The notes: generated by a model from the letters alone, not told the origin. A DNA stretch of 64,000 bases from Hamiltosporidium tvaerminnensis (GCA_022605425.2 JAKIMF020000001.1:1738501-1802500), one strand, 5' to 3'. Numbered from the stretch's first letter, positions 46,121 through 57,999 are shown. A program made the numbers and translations.

Positions 46121-47180
46121 CTTGCGAAAATATTTTTTAAAAAAATGTAATAACTAAAACTACATTTAAAGTTATATAGACAACGAAACATGAGCTTGTA
46201 GATGTTATTGCTCTTTCAAGATGGCTAGAACATGGGATTATTAGGTCACGAGATGAAGCAGTTTTCTGCTATGTTATAGATATAAAATCTATTTTAGTAG
46301 AAGAAAAAATTGTTGACACTGCATTCGGCTTGGCAAACAGTAGATAGTTTTGCGATTTGGAATGAGAGAATGCTTAGAGATGACTATAACGGACGGCAAA
46401 ATGAATTGGTTTGATGGCAGCCTTTACTTATTCAAAATAGATCATATGTTAAGTCTAAAAAAGGAATTTTGAGTCACTTAGTTTAGGAAATTCTTAAAAA
46501 AGAGCATGCGGAGACAATATTAGATACCAGAATAAAATCTGATGTCAAAATTCGAAAATATAGACCCAATATATTAATTTAAGAGAAGATTAAAAACAAG
46601 ATAACGCTCATTGAGGTAAGAATTGCTTTACATAGATTCAATTCAAAAGGTGAAAACATAAAAACTTAGGAAGTAAGACATGTTAGATTTAGAGTTGGAT
46701 TCTATTTATAAGTGTGGTGCTGAGATAATCTCTTATGTGATATCTGGCATGGTATCGTGACAAAATATCATATTCCGTACCTCAAAAGACTTATATACCT
46801 ACGAAAGAAGAGGAATAAATTCAGACGATATTTCTTAAGCATACAGTCGAAGACATTTACTTTGATCTACGAAAAGGATTTGAGTCGAAATAAAATGCCG
46901 AAGAGATCCGAGAACTATTTTTATGAATGTTATTAAAAGCGCCGAAATGTATAAGGAATCATAACTTCTTTTAAAATAGGCGAGTAGCGGATAAAATGGT
47001 GTTAAAATGTAAAACAAAAAAAAATTAATCTTTATTTTAGAAGGTGGAACTATAGTGGAGGAACCAAAAAAAGCTTAAATAAAATATCGATTATTCAAGA
47101 AGACTAAATCTTTAAAATTTTTGTAGAAATTATTTAACAGTGAAAAATTTTATTAACCCAGAATTTAAATAAATAGTTTG
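46120..47180 (+). mobile_element. Family A retrotransposon, 3' fragment
   Basis: Plus-oriented copy alignable with 23.0-24.1 kb: ACTACATTTAAAGTTATATA near 46160, AGATGAAGCAGTTTTCTGCT near 46251, the zinc-finger equivalent near 46300, TGATGTCAAAATTCGAAAA at 46541 (endonuclease) and the shared 3' end TTAACCCAGAATTTAAATAA near 47152. Many stops. It retains the A that the 23-kb copy lacks. Confidence 0.75.
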
Positions 47181-49166
47181 GAATTGTCAATATAAACATG
47201 TTAGACTTTCTATATAACATAAAATATTTAAACCTAAATGCCTGCATTATAAGATGTATTGCAGACTAATATAAAATATTTTCTAAAGAAAAAGAACAAA
47301 TTCTAAATTTTGCCAAATATGAGCAGAAGATTTCCTGGTTTTAATATCCAGAAAAATTTTAATCAAACAAATCAAATATTATATTTTTATACCGGTTTTT
47401 TCTCGTGATTGTTTATAAAAATACTAAAATGATATAAAATAAAGTTTTTTTTATAGAAGTCATTGTAATAATTTTTATCTTAAGATTCTTTTATTAGTTG
47501 AAGGAATTGATATAAAGAACATTTTTCTGATTAATTGTATAAAATTCATTAAAACAAACAGTAATATATCATCAATTACCTGAAAAAATTATTATAAAAT
47601 TGAGATTATCATGAATATTTTCTTAAAACGAGTTAGGATGTTTTTTTTATTCAAAATTTTATGAGAAAACTAATTTTTTATAATAATTAAATACTTTCTT
47701 AGAAGACAGATATATGCGCAACATAATAATTATAAGGATATTTTGCTTTTTGAAACCCGAATTCTTTTACTCAACAATTATCCTAAAACTATTTAATCTT
47801 TAAAGATTTTTATAGCAGAATATAAAAATGGTTTAGATTAAAACTTTTTTTAGTTTCTGACTTCTATCAGATTTAAAATGTCTTTTATATTGCTTTCGCA
47901 CATTAGTTTGCTAAAATTTGGATAGAAATACCGGAACTGCATGGTTTTTAACCGACTAAAAAGCTTAGAAACGGCTTAATCGCTTCTACAAAGTAGTTTA
48001 TATCCCAGAAATTTACTTCAAATTTGTATTTACTCCATAATATATGTTTTTAGGATTCTTTCAAAAGCATCTCACAAGTTTAATCTTGCACAAGACTACT
48101 TTAAAGCTAATTTTTTTTTTATTGGTAAATGACTAATAAGTTCTTAATTTCTTACTTATTATTTCAATCGCTGTTTCTTGTCGTATTCGAGAATGAACAA
48201 ATGAAAGTTCATTTTTTTTGTAATTTGTTATAACTCGGAATTATAGGAGATAGGCCTATAGATTTAGTGTGCTTTATGTCACAATAAATCGAAACTAAAA
48301 TTTTCACAACAATTCTATCAACTAATTGCCTAGCAGATAGATTTTAATGTTGATATTCTACCTCTATCATCTTTATCTACACGAAGTTTATTTCCACAAA
48401 AACAACTAGTATATCCAATGAATAGTTAACTTACGATATTATTGGTATACTATCCATTATCTCGCATCTATATATTCTATTCCACATATTTTGTGAATGG
48501 ATTGCTTAAAAATCGATTTTTAAAAAAAACTCAAAATATCAGATTTTTTGCTTATAAAAGGCATTTTTGCAATTTAAAAAGCATTTTGTGTTTTTTATAG
48601 CTATAAAGTTACCAAAATCACGCTTTTTTTATACCTTTTCATTGTATTTAATATAATCCATGCCTTACTGCTATTACAATATTATACTGCTTCAATATAT
48701 CTTTCTATTACGCATGCAAATACATTTTAGTTATAAAAAATTACTTTATTTTTAGCTCGTTATACTTTGAGAATCACATTCGATTCATGTATAACCCACC
48801 TCTTGTTATTTTTATGTCCCGAAGTTCTCTAAAAATTTGAAAATATTTATTGGATTATTGATCGAATGCAATTTTTGTTTTTTCTGAAGGATAAGATGTA
48901 CCAACCAAAGATTGATCCTTACACGTCGAATATTAAAGTAAGATTTCTGACAATTTGAAGTTTTGTACTTGCACTAAATTTCATACCAATTTAAATTTCC
49001 TTCATTTAAATTTAATATCTAAGTAATACAAACATTTACGTCATATTTATAACGATTTTTTCTGTTTCCATTATATAAAATATTCTGAATTAAATCAAGT
49101 CATTTTCCTCGTATTTTGAATATATTTTTACTATAAATATGCTTTTTAATAAAAAAACTATTAAAA
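47180..49166. other. Long spacer without recognised genes
   Basis: Nearly 2 kb of AT-rich sequence in which I could find neither a convincing frame nor a match to the repeats of this window. Confidence 0.35.
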
Positions 49167-49661
49167 TCATTTTTTTATTAATCTCTTTACATTTATCAGA
49201 ATAGGTAAAAAAACAGGTAAAAAAATACCTAAATTATATTCCCATGAGTAGACTAGAAATATGGTTTTAGAAAAACTATCAATATTATTTTTAAGATATA
49301 CAATTCGATTCTTTGCTAAAAAATATTTTTCTTCTGTAAAATTCCCGTTCAATAATTTTTTTATTTCTTTTTTATTAAAATATTCCAAATTATTGATCAT
49401 AATTTTAATTAAATTATAATAGTCAATAAATAATTCAGGATTTGTTCTGTTATAACTTTTTACAATTTTAACCTGAATTCTTTTAAAATTGTCATTTTCT
49501 AGAACAAAATTTGTATTCAGTTTTCTTACTTTTTCGTTAAAATATTTTTTCATTTCTATTTTTTCTTTTTCAATTTCTTGATTAAAATTTTCTTTGAAAT
49601 GATAATAAGTTACTAAAATCAAAATAAGCAAATAAATATATACTTTAACCTTGATATTCAT
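49167..49661 (-). CDS. Small membrane protein of unknown function
   Basis: A 164-residue frame. Residues 5-21 (KVYIYLLILILVTYYHF) form an N-terminal signal anchor or peptide. Residues 25-140 are charged and helical-looking (EKEKIEMKKYFNEKVRK). Residues 143-160 (YNLGIFLPVFLPILINV) are a second hydrophobic segment, followed by a basic tail. The layout suggests a protein crossing or clipped into a membrane at both ends. A CCCC motif before the ATG supports it as real. I do not recognise the family; it may be lineage-specific. Confidence 0.7.
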   Translation of the reverse strand: MNIKVKVYIYLLILILVTYYHFKENFNQEIEKEKIEMKKYFNEKVRKLNTNFVLENDNFKRIQVKIVKSYNRTNPELFIDYYNLIKIMINNLEYFNKKEIKKLLNGNFTEEKYFLAKNRIVYLKNNIDSFSKTIFLVYSWEYNLGIFLPVFLPILINVKRLIKK

Positions 49662-49668
49662 TGTCAGT

Positions 49669-49672
49669 GGGG
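49669..49672 (-). promoter_or_regulatory. CCCC motif before the 164-residue membrane protein
   Basis: The minus strand reads GAGCCCCACTGACAATG, with the C-run seven bases before the ATG. Confidence 0.5.
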
Positions 49673-50013
49673 CTCAAAATAAACCAAAATCTAAAATTCT
49701 AATTAATAGGTTTTTATTTTCTTTCCCCCTAACTTCTTTATCTACAAATAAAAAATTCTGATGAAAATACATATTTATAAACCTACGTATATTTATACGT
49801 TACCATTGGAATAAATTATAATTGATTGTCATATTATCAATATAGACAAACAACATAAATAAATCATGAATTAATTTAATAAAATATAGAGAAATTATTT
49901 CATTTCATTACTTTAATTTGTAACAAATAGAGTAATTTTCTCAAATTAAGTTTTCTAAATTACATTTTGTTAGCTTTTCATTTCAATCTTTTTATATTTT
50001 TATGCATAAAAAC

Positions 50014-50063
50014 AAATTAAATTAAATTAAATTAAATTAAATTAAATTAAATTAAATTAAATT
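50014..50063. repeat. AAATT pentanucleotide microsatellite
   Basis: Ten uninterrupted copies of AAATT. Such a tract is prone to slippage and should vary between isolates. Confidence 0.9.
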
Positions 50064-50517
50064 GTAATTATTATTATATTTAAAACAAAAATTATACTTG
50101 TATTCAATTTTTAAGGAATTAAATTTTTCCTTTTTTTTGATAAATTATACTTTTATTGATTCGAATAAGGTAGTAGATAATAACTTAAGAAAACAAATAA
50201 GTATAAATATTTCTATACATTTACATACTATTGTATAATAAAATCATAAATACTTACTATTTAAGATATTCTCTTATAATATTTAAAATTGGATTAAAAG
50301 ATGTTTATTTATACATTAAAATAAAAAAAACAATTATTTTTGAATTATTAATAAAAAAATTTTTTATTTTTCATCTTTAATTTACAATAAAAAAAAGTAT
50401 TTAAAATTTAATAAAATTTATTCTTTAAATGAATAATGTGATATAAGAATATAAATAATTCTTATACACTTTTAAAAATCTCTCTACTTCCACTTCTATT
50501 TTAACTATTAAAATGGA

Positions 50518-50800
50518 AACTAAAATTAAATTTTAATAAAAAAATATGAAAAAAAATTAAATATTAAATATTGAAACGTATAATTAAGAAAAGAAAAAAA
50601 ATATTAAACTAAAATTAAATTTTAATAAAAAAATATGAAAAAAAATTAAATATTAAATATTGAAACGTATAATTAAGAAAAGAAAAAAAATATTAAACTA
50701 AAATTAAATTTTAATAAAAAAATATGAAAAAAAATTAAATATTAAATATTGAAACGTATAATTAAGAAAAGAAAAAAAATATTAAACTAAAATTTAATTT
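50518..50800. repeat. 89-bp tandem repeat, three near-identical copies plus a partial fourth
   Basis: The unit, starting TAAAATTAAATTTTAATAAA, recurs at 50521, 50610 and 50699 and restarts at 50788, so the period is exactly 89 bp. The three complete copies look identical by eye, which indicates recent expansion. It lies about 0.9 kb upstream of acyl-CoA synthetase 3. Confidence 0.9.
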
Positions 50801-51339
50801 AAATAAAAAAATAAATTGAATATTTACATAAGTATTTAATTAAAAATTTCATTTATATAAATTAAATTCTAATATTCTTAGAAAATATATTTTTATAAAT
50901 TTTTTACTGTATTATGAAATTTTCGGATTTTATTAGTGTTTATAAGTTTATAATTTCTTTTTCTTTATTTTTTCTAAATTTATAATATTTAATCCAAGAA
51001 TAGTAAATTAAAAATCTGATATGTTGATATATCAGTGATTAATAAAAGATAGGGTATAATTTCTAAAAAAAAAGTACAAAATATTTCATATTTGATATAT
51101 CGATATCCTATTTTTTATATTTTAAGAATCTGAATTTATATTTCAATTTTTTGATTTTTTATTTAAAATTACAAAATTTTTAAATATGAGGTATAAAAGT
51201 ATTTAGAATTAGATTTTTTTTAAAAATTTGGAAATCATTTGCTTTTAATGACCATTAATTATATCATAAAATTTATCATAAAAATATAAACAATAATAAA
51301 TATTTGTCTTTTAATGATTAAAATTTTTTCGGTTTTTAA

Positions 51340-51521
51340 AAATTATCTTTGACTTAAAAAATTATCTTTTAATATAAAAATTGTAGTTTTAAAAAAATTA
51401 TCTTTGACTAAAAAAATTGTAGTTTTAAAAAAATTATCTTTGACTAAAAAATTATCTTTGACTAAAAAATTATCTTTGACTAAAAAATTATCTTTGACTA
51501 AAAAAATTGTAGTTTTAAAAT
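51340..51521. repeat. Compound short tandem repeat (18-bp modules)
   Basis: An 18-bp module, ATTATCTTTGACTAAAAA, is repeated, with a second module, ATTGTAGTTTTAAAAAA, interspersed. The end of the array is about 200 bp before the start of acyl-CoA synthetase 3. Confidence 0.85.
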
Positions 51522-51723
51522 ATTTTTTGTTTTTAAAAAATGCAAAATTTGTTTCAACAATTGTTTAATTACCATGGAATACTTAAAACTAGATATGGAA
51601 TTAATATAAAATTTCCAATTATAGAATTCAATAAGCTATAATCAAACACCGATAACTTTTTCATCCCATTAGAAGATTATAAATAAAAAAAAAATTTATA
51701 AAAAATATTATTTATGCATAAAA

Positions 51724-51727
51724 CCCC
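51724..51727 (+). promoter_or_regulatory. CCCC motif touching the ATG of acyl-CoA synthetase 3
   Basis: ATAAAACCCCATGAAA: the C-run abuts the ATG at 51728, the same arrangement as at acyl-CoA synthetase 1. Confidence 0.5.
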
Positions 51728-53614
51728 ATGAAAAAACAAAATACAAATTTACAGTACATAAAAAAAACAAATGATTTTTATTCCCACGTAGCTTACGATC
51801 CAGACATAAAAGCTACAAAAGAAGGTTCAGAAACACTTCTTGAACTGTTTGAATTCGTATGTCGTTCAAATCCAGAAAAAGATTTTATTGGTTTCATCGA
51901 AAATGAAAAACTATATTGGCTTACTTATAAAGAAATATTGGAACGAACAACAAAACTTTCCAGATTTTTAAAAATGCTTGTCAGTCCCAAAGAAACAATT
52001 GGTATTTATTCTGTAAACCGACCGGAATGGATTATAACAGAACAAGCCATTTATATGGTAAATTGTGTGAATTGTCCTTTGTATTCTACGTTTGGTATAG
52101 AATCATTGAAACACATTTTGAATGAAACTGAAATGAAAGTTTGTCTGATGTCTGGATTAAAAGCAATATCTTTTTATAAAGAAGTATTACAAAATACTAA
52201 AACACATTTAACAGATATTATTTGTTATGATGAACTTGACTCACAAATTTGTAAAAATTATAAATCAAAAAATATTCGAATTCATTTTCTTGAAGATATT
52301 TTGAATGAAGATTTTGTCGATACAAATTTAAAAGATTATGGAAGACCAGGTGGTGAGGATTTGGCAACAATATGTTATACAAGTGGAACATCCGGTTGCC
52401 CCAAGGGTGTTTTACAAACACATCGCAATTTTATTTCGACTGTATCTTCTTTTACGATGAGTGGTGCAACCGATTCTATTTTTAGTTTGAATGATTCTGA
52501 TGTTTATATTTCTTATCTTCCTTTGGCACATGTAATGGAAAGAATTATTTTTAGTGTTCTGATGCATGTTGGGTCGAAGATAGCTTTCTATAATGGAAAT
52601 CCTAAAAGATTACAAACCGATATGAAAATAATTAAGCCAACTTTTTTTGCGGGAGTTCCTCGCGTTTTTGATGTTTTTAAAGAAAAAATAATGGAAAAAA
52701 TAAATGAAAAAAACTTTTTTTTAAGATTTATTTTTAACTTGGCTTTGAGATATAAAATCTATCAAGTTAGAAAAGGAAATTTTATCTGCAAATTTCTTGA
52801 CAAATATATTTTCAATAAAGTCAAAGAAGAATTTGGAGGAAAAATAAGAGCCTGTCTGTCTGGATCTGCGCCCTTAAGTCCATCTGTGTGTGAATTTCTT
52901 CAGGCAGTACTTTCATGTCCTATAATCGAAGGATATGGACAAACCGAAGCTATAGGTGCAAATATTTTGAAACCGACTACATGTCCAGATGTTGGAGTAG
53001 TAGGAATTCCATTTCCAGTCAATGCAGTAAAACTTATTCCTTGGGATAAATATCCTGGAGGAACAGAAGGAGAAATTCTATTGAAGGGTCCTAATATTAC
53101 CAAGGGTTATTATAAAAAACCAGATTTAACAGAAGAAACATTTACCAAGGATGGATGGTTAAGAACAGGTGATATTGGTTCATATTCTAATGGAAATTTT
53201 AAAATTATTGGAAGAAGAAAAGAAATTTTTAAAACTTCACTTGGAGAATACATAATACCAGAAAAAGTTGAAACCGCATTGAAAGGAGGAATTTTAAATG
53301 ATATTTTAATTGTTGGAAGAGAATTTTGCAATTATATAATTGGTTTGGTTGTTTGTACAGATTGTACGATTGATTTAGAAGAAATATACAAGAAAACAAT
53401 AGAAATGGGAAATAAAAAGTTTTCAGAAGGTGGATTAACAAGATTTGAAATTCCTTCTAAAATTATTGTTTTAAGAAAGGAATTCGATACGTTTGGAGAA
53501 TTTGTTACGCCAACTGGAAAAAAGAAACGAAGTTTGATTGAAAAATATTTTGAGGAAGATATTGATAATTGTTTTAATGGAACTTATAGCTTTATTTTAT
53601 CTTCAAAAATTTGA
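51728..53614 (+). CDS. Long-chain acyl-CoA synthetase, paralogue 3
   Basis: A 628-residue AMP-forming acyl-CoA ligase. CYTSGTSGCPKGVLQTHRNF at about 215-234, YLPLAHVMER near 262, GYGQTEAIG near 403, WLRTGDIGSY near 477, signature GRRKEIFKTSLGEYI near 496 and TPTGKKKR near 596. It is clearly closer to the copy at 29171 than to the one at 38484, in sequence, length, missing N-terminal extension and CCC-ATG junction. That suggests 1 and 3 arose from a later duplication. No transmembrane segment or peroxisomal ending is evident. Catalytic residues look complete. It has the most elaborate upstream region of the three, with tandem repeats. Confidence 0.94.
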   Translation: MKKQNTNLQYIKKTNDFYSHVAYDPDIKATKEGSETLLELFEFVCRSNPEKDFIGFIENEKLYWLTYKEILERTTKLSRFLKMLVSPKETIGIYSVNRPEWIITEQAIYMVNCVNCPLYSTFGIESLKHILNETEMKVCLMSGLKAISFYKEVLQNTKTHLTDIICYDELDSQICKNYKSKNIRIHFLEDILNEDFVDTNLKDYGRPGGEDLATICYTSGTSGCPKGVLQTHRNFISTVSSFTMSGATDSIFSLNDSDVYISYLPLAHVMERIIFSVLMHVGSKIAFYNGNPKRLQTDMKIIKPTFFAGVPRVFDVFKEKIMEKINEKNFFLRFIFNLALRYKIYQVRKGNFICKFLDKYIFNKVKEEFGGKIRACLSGSAPLSPSVCEFLQAVLSCPIIEGYGQTEAIGANILKPTTCPDVGVVGIPFPVNAVKLIPWDKYPGGTEGEILLKGPNITKGYYKKPDLTEETFTKDGWLRTGDIGSYSNGNFKIIGRRKEIFKTSLGEYIIPEKVETALKGGILNDILIVGREFCNYIIGLVVCTDCTIDLEEIYKKTIEMGNKKFSEGGLTRFEIPSKIIVLRKEFDTFGEFVTPTGKKKRSLIEKYFEEDIDNCFNGTYSFILSSKI

Positions 53615-53619
53615 TTTGG

Positions 53620-54585
53620 TTAAAAGATTAGTTTATATTTTTTTATTTTATAATTTAATTAATTTGGTATTTTTTGATTATAAAACGTTCGGTTTTGGTA
53701 AATTAAATTCATTGATATTAAATATGGTAATATCAGTAGCTATGAGTTTAGAGTTAAAAAATATTTTTTGTTATTATTTATAATAATCAAATCATTTTTA
53801 GGAATGACAAAATAGCCTTTTTTGATTAAAGCATATTTAGGATGTTTTTTTGAATTGATTATGATAAAATGGGAGTAGGAATAGATATAATTTTAATTCA
53901 TAGTTCATTTAAACTTCCTAGTTTCTTTATTTGAAGTTAAAATCTGAATATAAAAAAAGTTAAAATTTTTTAAGGTGTAAAATAATATAAGACAAATCAA
54001 AGTTTAGTATTTTCTTTTTTCACATAATATAATCCTTAAATGTATATTTTTTTTATAGAATTAGAAATTATATTTGCTAAGATATGTAGAAATCTATTTT
54101 TTAATATTTGGTATATATTGCGAATTTTATTTTGTTATGAATCATATGTTTCTCGTTAGATTTATAAATTTTAAGAACTGTTTTAAAAGATATTTAAATA
54201 TAAATTAGCATGTGTAAATAAATATACAGGATGTAAAATGAAATCCAAACATGTCTCATAACATATTTAATTAAAACCGAGCATGTATTTAAATCAACTT
54301 TTTTATTTCAAACATATTAAATAATGATAAATATAAGTTATTGCAGTCATTTTTTTGACCTTTCTTTCAAAAATTCTAATAAAACCATAAATGATTTATT
54401 ATTTGCTAACCATCACATCATTCTAAAAACTTGTCATATGATATATTCTTTGATAACATTAAATCCGTTAAAATTTCTCTATAGGTATCTGTTCCTTAAA
54501 CAGTCCATCAATACATCTTATTCACCTTATCCCAAAACAATTCCACCGGAAAATGTGTAGAGTGACTCACTACACGATTTAGTTG
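53620..54585. other. Spacer without supported genes
   Basis: Frames at 53538-53783 (overlapping the end of the synthetase gene) and 54324-54560 lack any supporting motif. The rest is AT-rich. Confidence 0.35.
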
Positions 54586-54589
54586 TCCG

Positions 54590-54880
54590 GATTTAAATTA
54601 TTTCAGTTGTCTGTTTTGCTATCGTCGATCGAAACAAACATTGGACATCACATGAACAGCAGGAATCCCCACATAAGACACATCAAAAACCAAATAAACA
54701 ACAAGCTAAGATATATCACAAACGACTTATATAGGTCGACTTAAAAGTCGCAATACATACCAACGGGCGTAATTCGCTACTTAGCTTTTTTGGCTTTTAA
54801 AGAGTATTTTTCTTTGTATACCTCACGTGTTTAGTCTTCGACTCCCTTGCACAAGACTAGGCTCAGCAATTTCGCATTAT
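54590..54880 (+). repeat. Dispersed repeat D, copy 5
   Basis: Keeps AATACATACCAACGGGCGTA, AGCTTTTTTGGCTTTTAAAG and the end block TATACCTCACGTGTTTAGTC...GACTAGGCTCAGC. It sits immediately before the 5' leader of the family B LINE. Confidence 0.55.
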
Positions 54881-55080
54881 AACTATCTAAAGGTTCTTTC
54901 TCTCCATGTTGAGAGCAAAATTGGCTTGGATTATTCCCTGATTGTCGTGAGAGGCGACTAAAAGGAACAGTTCCTTCAGGCTGGGGGCGGCGTTTGGCTT
55001 ATAACCCCCCTTTAAAACCAATATTTTACAAAACCCAAAAACGTAATTAAACCCAGACGAAAAATTAAAAAACTACCTAG

Positions 55081-55850
55081 CGTGGTTAAACAAAAAACAG
55101 ATATTCTACTTGCAACATGGAACGTGCGTCCCCTACATAGACAGTTGCCCTGATGTGTCTGTCTGATGCGAACTAATATCGTAAAATTTACATTGTTGCC
55201 CTATAAGAAATGAGATGGACTAGAAAATGGATTCTGGATATGAAGAACTATTCGCTCTCTATAGTTGTCACGAAAAGCACCACCTACTGGGGACAGAACT
55301 CATGATTGGAAGCAAGATAAAACCGCTTGCAATCGATTATCAAGCTTACGCACCCAGGCTATGTAGTATCAGAATAAGAAAATAAATTTAAATTAGAGTG
55401 TCATCAATGTTCAGGCTCACACGGAAGATGCAAGTGAGAAGGAAAAAAAGCCTTTTATAGCCTCTTACTGAAACTATACGACGATTGTTCACTAAATGAC
55501 ATTATATTTCTGTTTGGAGACATAAACGCTAAAATATGTAAAGACTCTTCTGTAGTTGGATTGGAAATTATTGTATACATCAGGAGCATTCTGAAAATAC
55601 ATTCCAACTGATTAATTTTGCTATAAGCCGAAATTTTGCTGTTGCAGGAACACTTTTTGATTACAGGAATACACACATGGGTATTTAAACGACCCCGGAT
55701 GTTGATACAGTCAGCCAAATGGATCACACCCTGTTTGACAAGCGTTATGACACCAGCTTACATGATGTTGGAGTATATCGGAGTGCCAAAGCTGATAATG
55801 ATTATTTCCTTCTCGTTATACGACTAAAAGCGAGAATCTCACACTCCAGA
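55081..55850 (+). pseudogene. Family B AP endonuclease domain
   Basis: Begins with TDILLATWNVRPLHRQL, the conserved ATWNVRTL start of APE-type LINE endonucleases. Later the frame gives FGDINAK-like sequence near 55510 and MDHTLFDKRYDTSLHDVGVY, then SAKADNDYFLLVIRLKAR (55780-55840), equivalent to the family's IDH...D..SDHxLV block. Here the usual SDH is DND. Stops and frameshifts are frequent. Confidence 0.7.
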
Positions 55851-56479
55851 AATCAAAAAGGAACTAAGTCTGTCAGATATAAAACCCGAATGTTAGAATA
55901 TGAGGATATGAAGAAAATATCTGAGTCAAAAACTAACGAAATCGTTAGAGCACGGAGTAAAGAAGATATAGATGACAAATGGAATAGGCTTAAACAAACT
56001 ATAGTAGGAGCAGTTCGGGTATACGTCTAATAATAGCTAATGAATGAAAGAAATGGATGGTTTGAATAGGAATGTGCAAGCATAACCAAAGCTAAGAATG
56101 AGGCCTAGAAATTGGTGATACAAAAAAACAGTCAAGAGTTGATACCGAAAGATATAGAGATGCGAGAAATGAGGAAAAGAGGATACACCCAGCTAAAAAT
56201 AGACAGTCCACAATGGATCATCTGGAGCTAATTCAGAAATATAATACTATACACCGTAGCAGAGAAATGCATAGAAATGTGAATGATACCAGACGAGCTT
56301 TCATTACGCGAACAAATAGCCGTAGAAGTAAAACGGATGAGACAATAAGTGACATCCAATAAGTAATAAATAGATGGTCAGAACATTTTAGAGAACTACG
56401 GAATGAACGCGGAGATCAAGCAGATACAGACAACGTATTTGACGAACTAGAGGATATGGGTAGCTATGAAGATATTGCT

Positions 56480-57300
56480 TTTCTATGAAGAAGTACATAA
56501 AGCCGTGGAAAAACCGAAAGCAATAAAGTCTTTGAGATGAACGAAATTTCTAGTGAACTCATTAAAAACGCTGGTGAAAATTACATTAAAGAGCCGACGC
56601 ATTTACTTAGGGGGAATGGAAAGAAGAGAAAATGCCTAAAGGATGGGATACAAGTCTTGTCTTCTTGATTCACAAAAAAGAAGACATATTGAATTGTGAA
56701 AATTACCGAGGAATATCTCTTCTAAACACAACCTACAAAGTTCTGTCTAGCATTATTTTCACACGACCGCTACCATAAGTAGAGAACATCATCGGAGAAT
56801 ACGAATGCTGCTTCCGGAAAGATCGTTCGACATCGGACAAGATCTTTGCACTAAAACAAATTATAGAGAAAAGATTAGAATATAAGATAAGTGCCCACCC
56901 TTTTTATAGACTTCCAGCAAGCATATGACAAAGTCAACAGAAAAATGCTGTACGAGCCATGAAAGAATTTAGTATTCCCCCTAATGGTATTAATGAACTA
57001 AAATGATAATGTCTAGATCAAGTTGCAGAATTAGAGTACAGTCGACTCTATCAGAACCAGTTAAAACATTTAATCGTCTACAGCAAGGTGAAGCACTTGC
57101 GTGTCCACTATTTAACTTGGTCCCTGAGAAAGTATCCGTATTTCAAGTTCAAAGGTGGGAGGTCACATATTTAACGAGCAAATTCAAATCTTAGCATATG
57201 CTGATGATATTTACCTTATTGCAAGATCAAAAGTAAGTCTGCAAAGAGCGTTCATAGCTTTGAAATCTGCAGCCAAGAAGATTGGTCTGGTTATTAACAT
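56480..57300 (+). pseudogene. Family B reverse transcriptase domain
   Basis: In broken frames: NEISSELIKN near 56540, an IHKKED / [17 protein letters not shown] block near 56680-56740, DFQQAYDKVNRKMLY near 56910-56955, and the catalytic LAYADDIYLIARS near 57191-57229. YADD is the standard RT active-site form. Many stops; inactive. Confidence 0.75.
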
Positions 57301-57508
57301 TCGCAAGATAAACATATGACATTTAGCAATAGCCGAAGACTCTCACAATTCCAACTCGGGGACTATTTTTTACAACAGTAGAAGATTTTGTTTATTTAGT
57401 ATCCCGAATAGATGTAAAAAATAGCCGCTTTAAAAAATTAAAAAAAGAATTGGCGATGAAAAAGGGCATATATAGTCTCATAAGCAGTTTAAGTCCAAGC
57501 TTATTACT

Positions 57509-57990
57509 ATGAAGAAAAAAGTCATAGTCTATAAAACGCTCTTGAGACCCGTTCTTATGTATGAATCAGAATCTTGGGTTGTTATAGAGATTTATGAGCA
57601 AAGACTAACGGTGTTCGAAAAGAAAATACTCCAACGTATTTATGGATTTAAAGAAGAAAATGGTAGGTGGAGGAAACTACACAACAGTGAATCTACACTG
57701 AATTAAAGGAAATGTCAGATGTAGACTTAGTCTGCCTTAACAGACACCGCCGGAAAGACATCTGCTAAGAATGAAACAGAATCGCATGTCTTTCAAATTT
57801 TGAACCATATATCAGTCGGGAAAAGGAATGTGAGAAGACCCAAGACTCGCTGTATTGACTAAATCGAAAAGACCGCCCTACTTCTGGGAGTAGAAGACTG
57901 GTGGAATGTTGCGCTGGAAAGCGACCAGTGGGCGACATTACTGAGGAAGGCCAAGACACCCGCAGGGCTGTAGCGCCGAAGATAATAAAT
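57509..57990 (+). pseudogene. Family B C-terminal tail
   Basis: MKKKVIVYKTLLRPVLMYES then KKILQRIYGFKEENGRWR (57509-57706) match the LINE segment ...VYKTLIRPVLxYGSE..W.....E.KILRxIYG. After a stop, an RRPKTRC-like segment and VEDWWNVALESDQWATLLRK (about 57890-57950) complete the tail. Confidence 0.75.
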
Positions 57991-57999
57991 TACCTTTAG

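Larger units (their letters stand above)
54890..57995 (+). mobile_element. Family B AP-endonuclease (RTE-like) LINE, near full length, decayed
   Basis: Order on the plus strand: leader (54890-55080), AP endonuclease (55081-55850), linker, reverse transcriptase (56480-57300), C-terminal tail (57500-57990). Base composition is much richer in G+C than the surroundings. The coding frame is broken by more than a dozen stops and shifts. It resembles LINEs common in arthropods; transfer from an arthropod host is a plausible inference that needs a phylogeny. The 3' end is near GCTGTAGCGCCGAAGATAAT (57968-57987), without a clear poly-A tail. Confidence 0.8.

Noticed and set aside
51340-51521. CRISPR-like array
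   Set aside because: The repeats are low-complexity, without unique spacers of constant length; it is an ordinary tandem repeat in a eukaryote.
53538-53783. 81-codon frame overlapping the end of acyl-CoA synthetase 3
   Set aside because: About a third of it lies inside the synthetase gene in another frame, and the rest is hydrophobic A/T-driven sequence.
54324-54560. 78-codon plus-strand frame
   Set aside because: No motif, no upstream signal, next to repeats; composition like the background.
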